Below, one piece after another: positions 7,895-17,200 of a DNA stretch of 64,000 nucleotides (position 1 is the stretch's first letter; the number at the start of each line of letters is the position of its first letter). The stretch comes from Actinophytocola xanthii (GTDB lineage: Bacteria; Actinomycetota; Actinomycetes; Mycobacteriales; Pseudonocardiaceae). Under the pieces are notes generated by a model. That model had not been told where the DNA came from. It saw only the letters and a list, made by a program, of their open reading frames with translations, and searched no databases. A program made the position numbers and the translations under genes. The DNA is taken from positions 1 through 64,000 of the forward strand of contig NZ_MSIE01000059.1 in the NCBI RefSeq assembly GCF_001921205.1, given 5' to 3'.

Positions 7895-9268
7895 ATGGCC
7901 AGCATCGACTCCCGAGCCGCCGACCACCTCTGGATGCACTTCACCCGGATGTCGTCCTACGCGGACGCCCCGGTGCCCACGATCGTCCGCGGCGACGGCG
8001 CCTACCTGTTCGACAGCAACGGCAAGCGCTACCTCGACGGGCTGTCCGGGCTGTTCGTGGTGCAGGTCGGCCACGGTCGGGAGGAGCTCGCGGACGCCGC
8101 CGCCAAACAGGCCCGCGAGCTCGCGTACTTCCCCATCTGGTCCTACGCCCACCCCAAGGCCGTCGAGCTGGCCGAGCGGCTGGCCTCGCTGGCACCCGGC
8201 GACCTGAACCAGGTCTTCTTCACCACCGGCGGCTCCGAGGCGGTGGAGAGCGCCTGGAAGCTCGCCCGGGCCTACTTCCGGCTCGTCGGCAAGCCCACGA
8301 AGCACAAGGTGATCTCCCGTTCGATCGCCTACCACGGGACGTCGATGGGGGCGTTGTCGATCACCGGGCTGCCCGGCCTGAAGGCCGACTTCGAACCGCT
8401 GGTGCCCTCGACGATCCGGGTCCCGAACACGAACCTGTACCGGGCGCCCGCGGGCACGGCCGGTCCGGACGGCACCGACGCCGAGGCGTTCGGGCGGTGG
8501 GCGGCGGACCGGATCGAGGAGGCGATCCTGTTCGAGGGCGCGGACACGGTCGCGGCGGTCTACCTGGAACCGGTGCAGAACGCGGGCGGCTGCTTCCCGC
8601 CCCCGCCCGGGTACTTCCAGCGCGTGCGGGAGATCTGCGACCGCCACGACGTGCTGCTGGTGTCCGACGAGGTGATCTGCGCCTTCGGGCGCCTCGGGGA
8701 GTACTTCGGCGCCCAGCGCTACGGCTACCAGCCCGACATCATCACCTGCGCCAAGGGACTGACCAGCGGCTACGTCCCGCTCGGGGCAATGCTGGCCAGC
8801 GACCGCCTGGCCGAGCCGTTCCGCACCGGCACCAACTGGTTCGCCCACGGCGTGACCTTCGGCGGGCACCCGGTGGCCTCGGCCGTCGCGCTGGCCAACC
8901 TCGACCTGTTCGCCCGCGAGGACCTCAACGGCCACGTGCGGCGCAACACCGACCTGTTCCGCTCCTACCTCGACCGCCTCCGCGACCTCCCGATCGTCGG
9001 CGACGTGCGCGGCGACGGCTACTTCTTCGGCATCGAGCTGGTGAAGGACAGGACGACCCGGGAGACCTTCGACGAGGCCGAGTCCGAGGCGCTGCTGCGC
9101 GGCTTCCTGTCCCGCGCCCTGTTCGAGAACGGGTTGTACTGCCGCGCGGACGACCGGGGCGACCCGGTCGTCCAGCTGGCGCCCCCGCTGATCTGCGAGG
9201 AGGCCCAGTTCGCGGAGATCGAGCAGATCCTGCGCGGCGTCCTCACCGAGGCATGGACCCGGTTGTAG
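7895..9268 (+). CDS. class III (omega) aminotransferase, probably diamine:pyruvate type
   Basis: This is a PLP-dependent class III transaminase of 457 residues. The PLP lysine is in DIITCAKGLTSGYVPLG, the Asp that binds the pyridine nitrogen is in LLVSDEVICAFGR, and GGSEAVESAWK binds the cofactor phosphate. It resembles SpuC-like putrescine/pyruvate aminotransferases. The pairing with an aminoaldehyde dehydrogenase supports diamine to aminoaldehyde to amino acid. I chose the ATG at 7895. A GTG at 7877 adds six residues and neither start has a strong ribosome site. Beta-alanine or another omega-amine is an alternative substrate. Confidence 0.9.
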   Translation: MASIDSRAADHLWMHFTRMSSYADAPVPTIVRGDGAYLFDSNGKRYLDGLSGLFVVQVGHGREELADAAAKQARELAYFPIWSYAHPKAVELAERLASLAPGDLNQVFFTTGGSEAVESAWKLARAYFRLVGKPTKHKVISRSIAYHGTSMGALSITGLPGLKADFEPLVPSTIRVPNTNLYRAPAGTAGPDGTDAEAFGRWAADRIEEAILFEGADTVAAVYLEPVQNAGGCFPPPPGYFQRVREICDRHDVLLVSDEVICAFGRLGEYFGAQRYGYQPDIITCAKGLTSGYVPLGAMLASDRLAEPFRTGTNWFAHGVTFGGHPVASAVALANLDLFAREDLNGHVRRNTDLFRSYLDRLRDLPIVGDVRGDGYFFGIELVKDRTTRETFDEAESEALLRGFLSRALFENGLYCRADDRGDPVVQLAPPLICEEAQFAEIEQILRGVLTEAWTRL

Positions 9269-9286
9269 GCCCGGTGGTCGAACCCG

Positions 9287-10183
9287 TCAGGCCGGCACCG
9301 CCCGGTCGGCCTCGGCGAGCGTCGGGGCGAAGTCGGTGAGGTCGGTCGGGGTGGTGGCGGCCGAGGTGCGGCCCTGGCTCGCGACCCTGCCCTCGTTGAG
9401 CGCGCGGCCCAGCCGCACGTGCAGGTCAGCCGCCTCCTCCGACATCCCGGCGGCGACCAGGCCGGCGGCCATGTCCGCGTACGGCACCGGGAGGTAGGGC
9501 AGGTCCGGCTGCCCGACGGCCGCGCCGAGGATCGAGGCCACCTCCGGGTAGGTGAGGTCCCGCGGCCCCAACACCTCCCGGACCGCGACGCCCTCCCAGT
9601 CCCGTGTGGACAGCGCGGCGGCGGCGACCGCGGCCACGTCTCGGCTCGCCACCATGGGCACGGCCACCTCCGGCGCGACGACGTCGGTCAACCGGCCCTC
9701 GTGGCGCACGCCCGCCAGCACGGGGAGGAAGCTCTCGAAGAACAGGCCGGGCCGCAGCAGCAGCACGTTCGTCCCGACCAGCGTGCGCAGGCGGACCTCC
9801 TGGTCGTGCAGGGTGGTCACCAGCCCAGTGTCCATCGAGGACTCCGCGCCGAGCGAGCTCAGCGCCACCAGGTGCCCCACCTCGGCCGCCGCGGCGGCGG
9901 CCACGACCGCGGTGCCCAGCCGGGCGGTGCGTGCGCGGAAGTCCGGCCAGGTCGGGTCGTTGGGCAACAGCGTGTACACCGCGTCCACGCCGCGGAAGGC
10001 CTCGGTCAGGTAGCCGACGTCGGTCGGGTCGCCGACGCGCACCTCGGCCCCGGCCTCGCCGAGCGGGGCCAGCCGCCCGGCACCGCGGCCCAGCGCCCGG
10101 ACCTGGTGGCCCTCGCGCAGCAGGGTCAGCGTGACCGCTCGCCCCGTGTTGCCGGTCGCCCCCAGCACAGTGATCGTTCCCAT
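9287..10183 (-). CDS. NmrA-like NAD(P)-binding protein
   Basis: The 298-residue atypical short-chain dehydrogenase of the NmrA/NAD(P)H azoreductase group starts MGTITVLGATGNTGRAVTL, a Rossmann GxxGxxG. The usual YxxxK catalytic pair is not evident, as expected for NmrA-type sensors. The ATG at 10183 has GAGGAGG 6-7 nt upstream. The frame stays open further upstream, but that part overlaps the divergent promoter region. It is divergent from an AraC regulator, and such pairs are common. The substrate is unknown, and it could be a redox sensor or a quinone/NAD(P)H oxidoreductase. Confidence 0.85.
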   Translation of the reverse strand: MGTITVLGATGNTGRAVTLTLLREGHQVRALGRGAGRLAPLGEAGAEVRVGDPTDVGYLTEAFRGVDAVYTLLPNDPTWPDFRARTARLGTAVVAAAAAAEVGHLVALSSLGAESSMDTGLVTTLHDQEVRLRTLVGTNVLLLRPGLFFESFLPVLAGVRHEGRLTDVVAPEVAVPMVASRDVAAVAAAALSTRDWEGVAVREVLGPRDLTYPEVASILGAAVGQPDLPYLPVPYADMAAGLVAAGMSEEAADLHVRLGRALNEGRVASQGRTSAATTPTDLTDFAPTLAEADRAVPA

Positions 10184-10325
10184 GGTCGCCTCCTCGGCGC
10201 TCGGAATTGCTTCGAGTCCAGTTTCACGAGGCGGGATCGGACGTACCATGCCCAGCAGACCAACTTTCCTGCCCGTTCGTCCAGCAGCGATGGACTGTCG
10301 GTGCCTGCGCGGCCATCCTGGGCAC

Positions 10326-11273
10326 GTGCGTGACAATCCCGTCGCGGCGGACCCGCTCGGCGAGGCGCTGCACTTCCTGCACCTGGTCGGCCGGTTCTAC
10401 TGCCGCTCCGAGCTGACCGCCCCCTGGGGCATGGCCCTGCACCCGATGCCCGACCACCTCTGGTTCCACGTCGTGACCTCGGGGCAGTGCCTGCTCGAGG
10501 TCGGCCAGGAGACGATGACGCTGCGGACCGGCGAGCTCGCGCTGGTCCCCCACGGCGAGGGCCACGTCCTACGTAGCGCCGCGGGCGTCCCGGCTCCCCG
10601 GATCGACCGGCTGCACCACGACTACGAGAGCGACCGCTACGCGATCCTGCGGCACGGCGGAGGCGGCACGCCGGCGACGCTGGTCTGCGGGGCGGTGCGG
10701 ATCGAGCATCCGGCCGCCCGGCACCTGGTCGACCTGCTCCCCCGGATCGTCCACCTCGAACCCGGCGAGGGACTGCGCGAGGACTGGATGCACAGCACGC
10801 TGCGCCTGCTCGCCGCGGAGGCGCGGGAGCTGCGCCCCGGCGGCGAGACGGTGATCACCCGGCTGTCCGACCTCCTGGTGATCCAGGCGATCCGGACCTG
10901 GATCGACAACGCCCCCGCGGCCGGAACGGGATGGCTCGGCGCCCTGCGGGACCCGGTCGTCGGCCGCGCGATCACGCTGATCCACCAGGACCCGGCGCGA
11001 CCGTGGACCGTCGCCGCGCTCGCCGACGAGCTCGCCATGTCCCGCTCCGCGTTCGCCGCGCGCTTCACCGAGCTCGTGGACGAGCCGGCCATGCGGTACG
11101 TCACCCGGTGGCGGATGTACCTGGCGCGCGAGTGGCTGCGCGAGGACGGCGCCACGGTCGCGGCGCTGGCCGCGCGGCTCGGCTACCAGTCCGAAGCCGC
11201 GTTCAGCCGCGCCTTCAAGCGCGTGGTGGGGATCTCACCCGGTGCCGCTCGTCGCGTCGCGCCCGCCGGTTGA
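10326..11273 (+). CDS. AraC family transcriptional regulator with N-terminal cupin
   Basis: This 315-residue regulator has an AraC-type cupin (about residues 10-190, with HPMPDHLWFHVVTSGQCLLEV and VPHGEGHVLRS). The C-terminal double helix-turn-helix includes WTVAALADELAMSRSAFAARF and VAALAARLGYQSEAAFSRAFK. The GTG at 10326 gives the family's usual N-terminus. An ATG at 10290 adds 12 residues with no ribosome site. It is divergent from the NmrA-like gene across about 140 bp and probably controls it. This cupin type is often found in regulators answering reactive electrophiles or oxidants, but the ligand here is not known. Confidence 0.88.
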   Translation: MRDNPVAADPLGEALHFLHLVGRFYCRSELTAPWGMALHPMPDHLWFHVVTSGQCLLEVGQETMTLRTGELALVPHGEGHVLRSAAGVPAPRIDRLHHDYESDRYAILRHGGGGTPATLVCGAVRIEHPAARHLVDLLPRIVHLEPGEGLREDWMHSTLRLLAAEARELRPGGETVITRLSDLLVIQAIRTWIDNAPAAGTGWLGALRDPVVGRAITLIHQDPARPWTVAALADELAMSRSAFAARFTELVDEPAMRYVTRWRMYLAREWLREDGATVAALAARLGYQSEAAFSRAFKRVVGISPGAARRVAPAG

Positions 11274-11352
11274 CGACCCGGGGTTTGCAATACAGCCCCG
11301 GTTGGAGGCAAGATCTGGCGTCAGTTGCCTGCTGAAGCGGTGGAAGGAACCC

Positions 11353-11874
11353 GTGCACGACCAGACCGTGCAGGTCGACGACCTCCGGCTCGTCGCGCTG
11401 CCAAGCGCCATGAACTGCGCAGATCTCTTCGTGCGGTTCACCCTGACCGAATGGCGGGTCACGTCGATGCTCGACGACGTCGCGAACACCACCAGGAGCC
11501 TGGTGCGTGCCGTGGTCGGCGAGGTCGACAAGTCCGCGCCTCCCGCGATGATCACCGTCCGGCTTCGATTGTCCGGAAGCCGGCTGTCGGTGGAGATCGA
11601 GGACGACCGGGTGGTGCCACGCCTCGTGGTGCCCCCGGAGCTGCCCACCTCGAGCAGTGGCGTCGAGATCCTGCCCGGCGGACGCCAGATGATCTGGTCG
11701 GACCTTCCGCTGCCGACGGGGATGGACGCGACCGTGGTTCCGCTGCCCCGACGCGGGACCACCCGAGCGGCGGCCGTCCGCCCGGCCGAGGAGGAGTCCT
11801 CCACCAACCTCGACGACGACGTGATGAAGCGGATCCTCAACGCGCTCAAGCGCGAACCGGGGCATCCCGAGTAG
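11353..11874 (+). CDS. RsbW-like ATP-binding domain protein (degenerate)
   Basis: The 173-residue protein resembles the small histidine-kinase-like ATPases of actinomycete anti-sigma systems. It has a basic N-terminal strand region (FVRFTLTEWRV), a long helix SMLDDVANTTRSLVRAVVG and a strand LSVEIEDDR where the ATP-binding N-box and D-box would lie. The usual DNAxxH and DxGxG residues are not intact, so ATP binding is doubtful. The GTG at 11353 has GGAAGGAA a few nt upstream. It stands alone between the AraC gene and a bidirectional terminator. I infer a regulatory protein-protein role, with no identified partner. Confidence 0.6.
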   Translation: MHDQTVQVDDLRLVALPSAMNCADLFVRFTLTEWRVTSMLDDVANTTRSLVRAVVGEVDKSAPPAMITVRLRLSGSRLSVEIEDDRVVPRLVVPPELPTSSSGVEILPGGRQMIWSDLPLPTGMDATVVPLPRRGTTRAAAVRPAEEESSTNLDDDVMKRILNALKREPGHPE

Positions 11875-11892
11875 AGCACGGAGAACACGCCG

Positions 11893-11930
11893 CGCGGCCG
11901 GTGCCCGGGAGTGCCCGGACACCGGCCGCG
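11893..11930. terminator. bidirectional terminator-like hairpin
   Basis: A 17-bp stem with a single mismatch (11893-11909 with 11914-11930) closes a 4-nt loop. It lies between the convergent stop codons at 11874 and 11937 and could end transcription from both sides. There is no clear T-tract, which is common in GC-rich actinomycetes. Confidence 0.7.
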
Positions 11931-11936
11931 TGCGGT

Positions 11937-14072
11937 CTACAGCTGGGACCAGGCGAGCTGGACGGTGCCCCGGTGGACGTTGTAGCCGTCGACCCAGATC
12001 CAGTACGTCGTGCCCGCCGAGGCGGTGAACTCGATCTGTGACTGCAGCGTCCCGTTGGCGTCGTCGTTGAACGCCGTCGCGGTCAGCTCGACGCCGGACT
12101 CGTTGGCGGCCGCGGCGAGGACCGTGTCGAAGTCCGACCCCGCCGTGCCGAACCGGAACGTGGCCGACGCGGGTGCGGTCCAGCGCCACCAGATCGAGGC
12201 GTCCGGCGTGGACCCGAAGTTCGGCTCACCCGGCTCGGCGGTGGCCCGCGCGTTCGACCCGGACCTCGCGCCGGCCGCCCCCGCGATCGGCGTGGCGTCG
12301 TTGAACAGGTCGTTGCTCGGCGGGTTCACGGCATGGCCGAGGACCGCGTTCCCCCGTCCGCCGGCGTAGCCGCTGAGCTGGATCAGGTAGGTCGTGCCGG
12401 CGGTGGCCGGGAACGACATCAACGACTGGAGCATGCCGTTGCTGTCGTCGTTGGCCGCGACCTGCACCATGGACGGCAGCGACCCGGTGTAGGCGGCCAG
12501 CGTCGTGTCGTAGTTCGAGCCGAAGGTGGAGAACCTGGCCGTACCGGACTCCGGCGCGGTCCACCGGTACCAGACCGAGGAGTCGCCCCGGGCGAAGACC
12601 GCGGCGGGCTCGCCGGCCTGACCGGTCGCGCGGGCGGTGCTGACGAACACCGGGCCGCCGGCCGCGCGGGCGAGGTCCGGCGCGCTCGCGACGTCGTCGT
12701 TGTCGGGGCGGTTCACGCCGTAGCTGAGCCGGTAGGTGCCGTAGTCGAAGCCGAAACCGTCGACCTGGATCCGGTAGGTGGTGCCGGCGACGGCGTTGAA
12801 CTCGACCTCGGACTGGAGCGAGCCGTTGGCGTCGTCGTTGCTCGCCACGGCGGACAGGCCGGTGACCGACGCTCCGGTGTAGACGTTCACCTGCGAGTCG
12901 AACCCGTGCTGGTTCACCGCGATCTGCGCGTTGCCGGACTCGGTCGGCGTCCACGTGTACCAGACCGACGCCTCCACACCGGCCTCGCCCGGGTCGAGCG
13001 TGGCGCTGTCGTTGCTGCCGGTCACCGAGCCCGCGTTGCCCGACAGCGCCTGGGCGGAGCCGAAGCGGTCGTTGCCCGGCCGCAGGATCTGGCTGTTGAC
13101 GAAGCTCTGCATGCCGCCCTGGTGCAGCTCGCCGTAGACACCCGGCTTGTTCGGCAGCGCACAGCCGGTACCCCAGCTGACGTCGCCGACCTGGATGTCC
13201 TGCGTCGGCGAGGTGATCACCAGTGGGCCGCCCGAGTCGCCCTGGCAGGAGTCCTGGCCGCCGGCCAGCGGACCGGCACCGATCATCGTCGCCGGGTCGA
13301 AGTCCGAGCCGTAGACCTGGGGCTGGGTCATGGTCGCGTCCGCCTGGATCGGCACGGCCACCTCGAGCAGCTGGTTGGACGACGAGGCGAGGCCGGTGGA
13401 GCCGTGCCCGATGACCGTCGAGGTGTCGCCCGGGTCGACCAGGTTGAGCTCGTTGCCCTGCGCCAGCCGCAGCCACTGCGCACCGCTGTCGGTACGGGTG
13501 ATGGGGCTGGCGAGGGTCAGCACGGCGACGTCGTTCTGGAAGGTGCCGGGGTTCCAGCCGGGATGGACGGCGATCCCGCTGATGTTGCGCACCACGCCGA
13601 CGTCGCCGCCCGACAGCGTGGTTCCACCGACGGTCACCTGGAGGCTCGCCGGGGTTGTGCCGCCGTCGACGCAGTGCGCCGCGGTGAGCACCTTGGTCGT
13701 GGTCAGCAGGGAGCCGCCGCAGAAGAAGTCGCCCGTGCCGCCGCTGGAGCTCTGCAGTGAGACGAAGTAGGGGTACTCGCCCAGGCTCGCGGGCGCGCCC
13801 CCGACGATCCGCTTGTTGGGGCCGTTGGGCCTGGTCTCCGGGCCGGGGACCTTCTCGTCGATGGCCAGCGGCGCGGGCGCGGCCGAGGTGGCCAGCCGGG
13901 TCTTGCCGACCGTCGGCGCTACGTAGGGCGCCTCGGCCGGCTTGTCGCCTTCCGGTGCCGCGCCCGCCGGTGCCGCGGCGCCCAGAACCAGCGCCGTGCC
14001 ACCGACCAGTCCGACGATCTCTCGCCACCAGGCCCGTGCTCTGGCCCGCGAGGCAATGCTGGAACCCAGCAT
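11937..14072 (-). CDS. secreted trypsin-like serine protease with three C-terminal repeat domains
   Basis: The 711-residue protein has a basic N-terminus and a hydrophobic export segment (IVGLVGGTALVLGAAAPAGA), then a propeptide up to KRIVGG near residue 88. The S1 protease domain has catalytic His133 (TAAHC), Asp181 (NDVAVL) and Ser280 (GDSGGP), all intact. After about residue 325 come three similar beta domains of about 120 residues. Each has an N-D-x-F/D start, a W-Y/W-x-W-T/T-A-P core and a D-D-x-N-G-x-L-Q motif, as in bacterial pre-peptidase C-terminal (PPC-like) domains. AGAAGGG precedes the ATG at 14072. It probably acts outside the cell on proteins bound by the repeats. Confidence 0.9.
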   Translation of the reverse strand: MLGSSIASRARARAWWREIVGLVGGTALVLGAAAPAGAAPEGDKPAEAPYVAPTVGKTRLATSAAPAPLAIDEKVPGPETRPNGPNKRIVGGAPASLGEYPYFVSLQSSSGGTGDFFCGGSLLTTTKVLTAAHCVDGGTTPASLQVTVGGTTLSGGDVGVVRNISGIAVHPGWNPGTFQNDVAVLTLASPITRTDSGAQWLRLAQGNELNLVDPGDTSTVIGHGSTGLASSSNQLLEVAVPIQADATMTQPQVYGSDFDPATMIGAGPLAGGQDSCQGDSGGPLVITSPTQDIQVGDVSWGTGCALPNKPGVYGELHQGGMQSFVNSQILRPGNDRFGSAQALSGNAGSVTGSNDSATLDPGEAGVEASVWYTWTPTESGNAQIAVNQHGFDSQVNVYTGASVTGLSAVASNDDANGSLQSEVEFNAVAGTTYRIQVDGFGFDYGTYRLSYGVNRPDNDDVASAPDLARAAGGPVFVSTARATGQAGEPAAVFARGDSSVWYRWTAPESGTARFSTFGSNYDTTLAAYTGSLPSMVQVAANDDSNGMLQSLMSFPATAGTTYLIQLSGYAGGRGNAVLGHAVNPPSNDLFNDATPIAGAAGARSGSNARATAEPGEPNFGSTPDASIWWRWTAPASATFRFGTAGSDFDTVLAAAANESGVELTATAFNDDANGTLQSQIEFTASAGTTYWIWVDGYNVHRGTVQLAWSQL

Positions 14073-14274
14073 GCTGTCCGCCCTTCTCACGTCGTCCACT
14101 CCAGGTGGGAAAAAACTTCCCGGGAGGTATGGAGCGGTGGCGAGGGGGGCAGATACGAGCGCGGCGCGGGTCCGCCCGTTCGGGCGACATCCCGCGCCGC
14201 GCGCGCGTTTCACCCCGACAAGGGGGGTCGTGACGTGAAAGTGGACGGCTGGGCGACGGTGCCCGGCACGCCGA

Positions 14275-17200
14275 TCAACCCATCGGGGTGATCTCCTCGT
14301 ACCGCGAGGGGTCCTCGATGCCCGGCTTCGACCTGGTCACCGGTGGCAGCGCGGAGACCGTGCCGGGGGGCGGCATCTCGGTCGTGCTCCGGCGGCGCCG
14401 GGACGAGCTCTTCCGGGCGGAACCGCCCCGTGCGGGCTTGGGCGGGTCGGGGAGGATGGGTGCCGCGCGGCCGGCTGGGGGTTGACCGGCCGCGCGGCTG
14501 TCGGGGGGCGGGGGGTCGGATGGGCTCAGGGGTCGGGCCGTGCGGTCGTCGGCCGGGTGGGCCGGCGGGGTCGGCGCCTCGGCCGGGGGAACCGAGGCGA
14601 ACAACCGCTCCCGCGGTGGCGTGTCGGGCACGGTCACCGGCGGCGGCGCCTGCCGAGCGACCGCGGGCATCCCGCCGGAGGAGGGGGGTTCCGGCCACGG
14701 CGGCCGGGTGGCCTCGTGGGCCGGCGCCATGCCGCGCGAGGACGCGGTCGCCGGAGGCATCCCCGGCGAGGAGGCGACGGCCGAGGGCCACCGACCGGAC
14801 GCCGACGGGTCACCGACCCGCGGCATCCCCGGCGAGGAGCCGGTAGCCGGCCACATCCCGGGCGAGGACGCCTGCGGCCCCATCGGGCCGCGGGCCGGCG
14901 GCATCCCCGGGGAGGACGCCTGCGGCGCCACCCCGCCGAAACCACGAGCCGGAGGCATCCCCGGCGAGGAGGCGACGGCCGAGGGCCACCGACCGGACGC
15001 CGACGGGTCACCGACCCGCGGCATCCCGGGCGAGGAGACCTGGGCGGCGCCGTTCACCGGGCGACCGTTCCCGACCGGGGGCATCCCGGCCGCGGACCCG
15101 TTCACCGGCCTGCCGCCCCAGGACGGGCCACCCGACCCGTTCACCGGCGGAGCCTCCACCGGCGGCAACCCAGCAGCAGAACCATTCACCGGCCTGCCAT
15201 CCCAGGACGAACCACTCGACCCGTTCACCGGCCTGCCGCCCCACGACGGGCCACCCGACCCGTTCACCGGCGGAGCCTCCACCGGCGGCAACCCAGCAGC
15301 GGAACCGCTCGCCGGGCGGCCGTTCCAGGACGAGCCGGTCAGCGACCGGACCTCGGTGACCTCGCTCGAGGAGAGCGCGGAGCCGTTGACCGGCGGCATG
15401 CCGGACGAGGAGGCACCCGCCCACCCGGCGGACGATCCGTTCACCGGACGGCCGTTGCGGCTCGGCGGGTCGACCGGACGCATGCGCGCGGAGGAGGCAC
15501 GGGGGTCCTGCACCGGCGGCACCCCGCGCGCGGACCGCGGCGGCTCGACGCCCGGCGAGAACGCGTAGGCCGGCGGCATCCCCGACGACGAGGCGGTCGC
15601 CGCCGAGGTCCCGGGCGAGGTCGCATCCACCGGCGAAGCGCCGGCGAACGACGACGTGGCCCGGGTGGCGGGTCTCTCGCTCGGCCGTCGCTCGACCGGT
15701 GCGAGCCGGTGCGCGGAGGCCTGTGCGGAGCCCTGTGCCAAGCCCTGTGCCAAGCCCTGTGCCAAGCCGTGGTCGCCCGGCCGCGTCGGCGGGAGGCTGG
15801 GCTGGGACAGGCTGGGCGGGGACAGGTCCGCGGGCAGCAGGCGTGCCGCCGACGAGGTGGCCCGCGACGTGCTGGGGGCGACGAACCTGGTCTGCACCGG
15901 CGGCGTGGCGGCGCGGGCCGGTGGCAGCCCCGGAGAGGTGGCCCCGGAGAACCTCGCGCGGGTCGGCGGCGGGGTCTCCCGCACGGGGGCGGCGGGAACC
16001 GCCGTCGAGGACGCACCGGGGGCGGAGAACCTGGCCGGCGCCGGAGGAACCTCGGGCGCGCTGTGGGAGCCGCTCCGCGAGCGACCGTTGCGCCGCGCGG
16101 GAGGCAGCGGCGGCGGCTCGTCGTCCGGCGCCGCGTGGCGACCGGAACGCTGCTCCCCCGCCGGCTTCATCAGCGGGACGGAGGCCAGCGCCGGACCGGC
16201 GGCCGGCTCGCTCGGCGCGGCCACCGACGGCCAGGGCGACTTGGTGCGCGAGAGAGGCGTAGCGGCGATCGACTCGGTCATCACCTCCGCCTGGGCTCGC
16301 CGCTGTGCCCGGGTCAGGTTGGTCTCCCGAACCACCGGGATCGACTGGGTGGGATCCGCGGCCTCCCGAGAACGCCGCCCGAAGGGCGCCGAGTCCGTAC
16401 TACCGACCGGGGGTATCGAGTCAGTCACCTCCTCCGCTGTGGTCCGGTGCTTCGAGTCACCAGAACCAACCGAGCGCCCGACATCCGAGCGCCGCCCCGA
16501 CGGCGCCGGACCACCCGCGCGAACCGCGGGCATCGAGGGCATCGAGTCCATCGGGCCGACCGGTCGGGCCGGGGGTGGGGGCTCCACCGCCGGCTCCGGC
16601 CGGACCATCGTCGTCTCCAGTGCGTTGGGGGGCGGCACCGGGGGGCGAACCGCCGACGTGGTGGCGGGGGCCGCCGGGGGTGGTGTCCGCACTGCCGTCG
16701 ACTCGAGCGCCGTCCGGTCCGGGGTCGGGGGATCCACCCCGGGGTCCGGCTTGCGCACGACCGGAAGCCTGGGCGCCGAGTCGACGGCCGGCATCGACAA
16801 CCACGAGTCCATCGCCTGGACCGAGGGCAGCTCCGGCCAGGAGTCGCTCGGCCGTGCCGCCGGCCGCATCGAGGGCCACGAGTCCTCGGGCCCGAGCGGG
16901 GGCCCGTCCATCGGGTCGATCGGCGGGATCGACGGCCCGGTACCCCTCGCCCGCGAGGGCCAGGAGATCTCCGGCCCGAGCGGACGCTGGTCCCTGCCGC
17001 CGCCACCGCCGCCACCGCCGGGCGGCAGTGCCGAACCGCGGTCGGACGGCAGGGCCGACCAGGAGTTCGCGGGGCCGTGCTCGGAGCCGGCGGACATGCC
17101 GCCGGCGGAGGCCATGGCGCCGACCGCCGGCACCGGCACCGACCGCCGGATGACCCGGATCTCGGTCTGGCTCTCCGCCTCGACCTCCGGCGCCGGCGCG

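Noticed and set aside
12680-12720. A TGAACC element on the minus strand inside the protease gene
   Set aside because: It lies within a coding region, encodes conserved residues at the start of a repeat and has no suitable -10.
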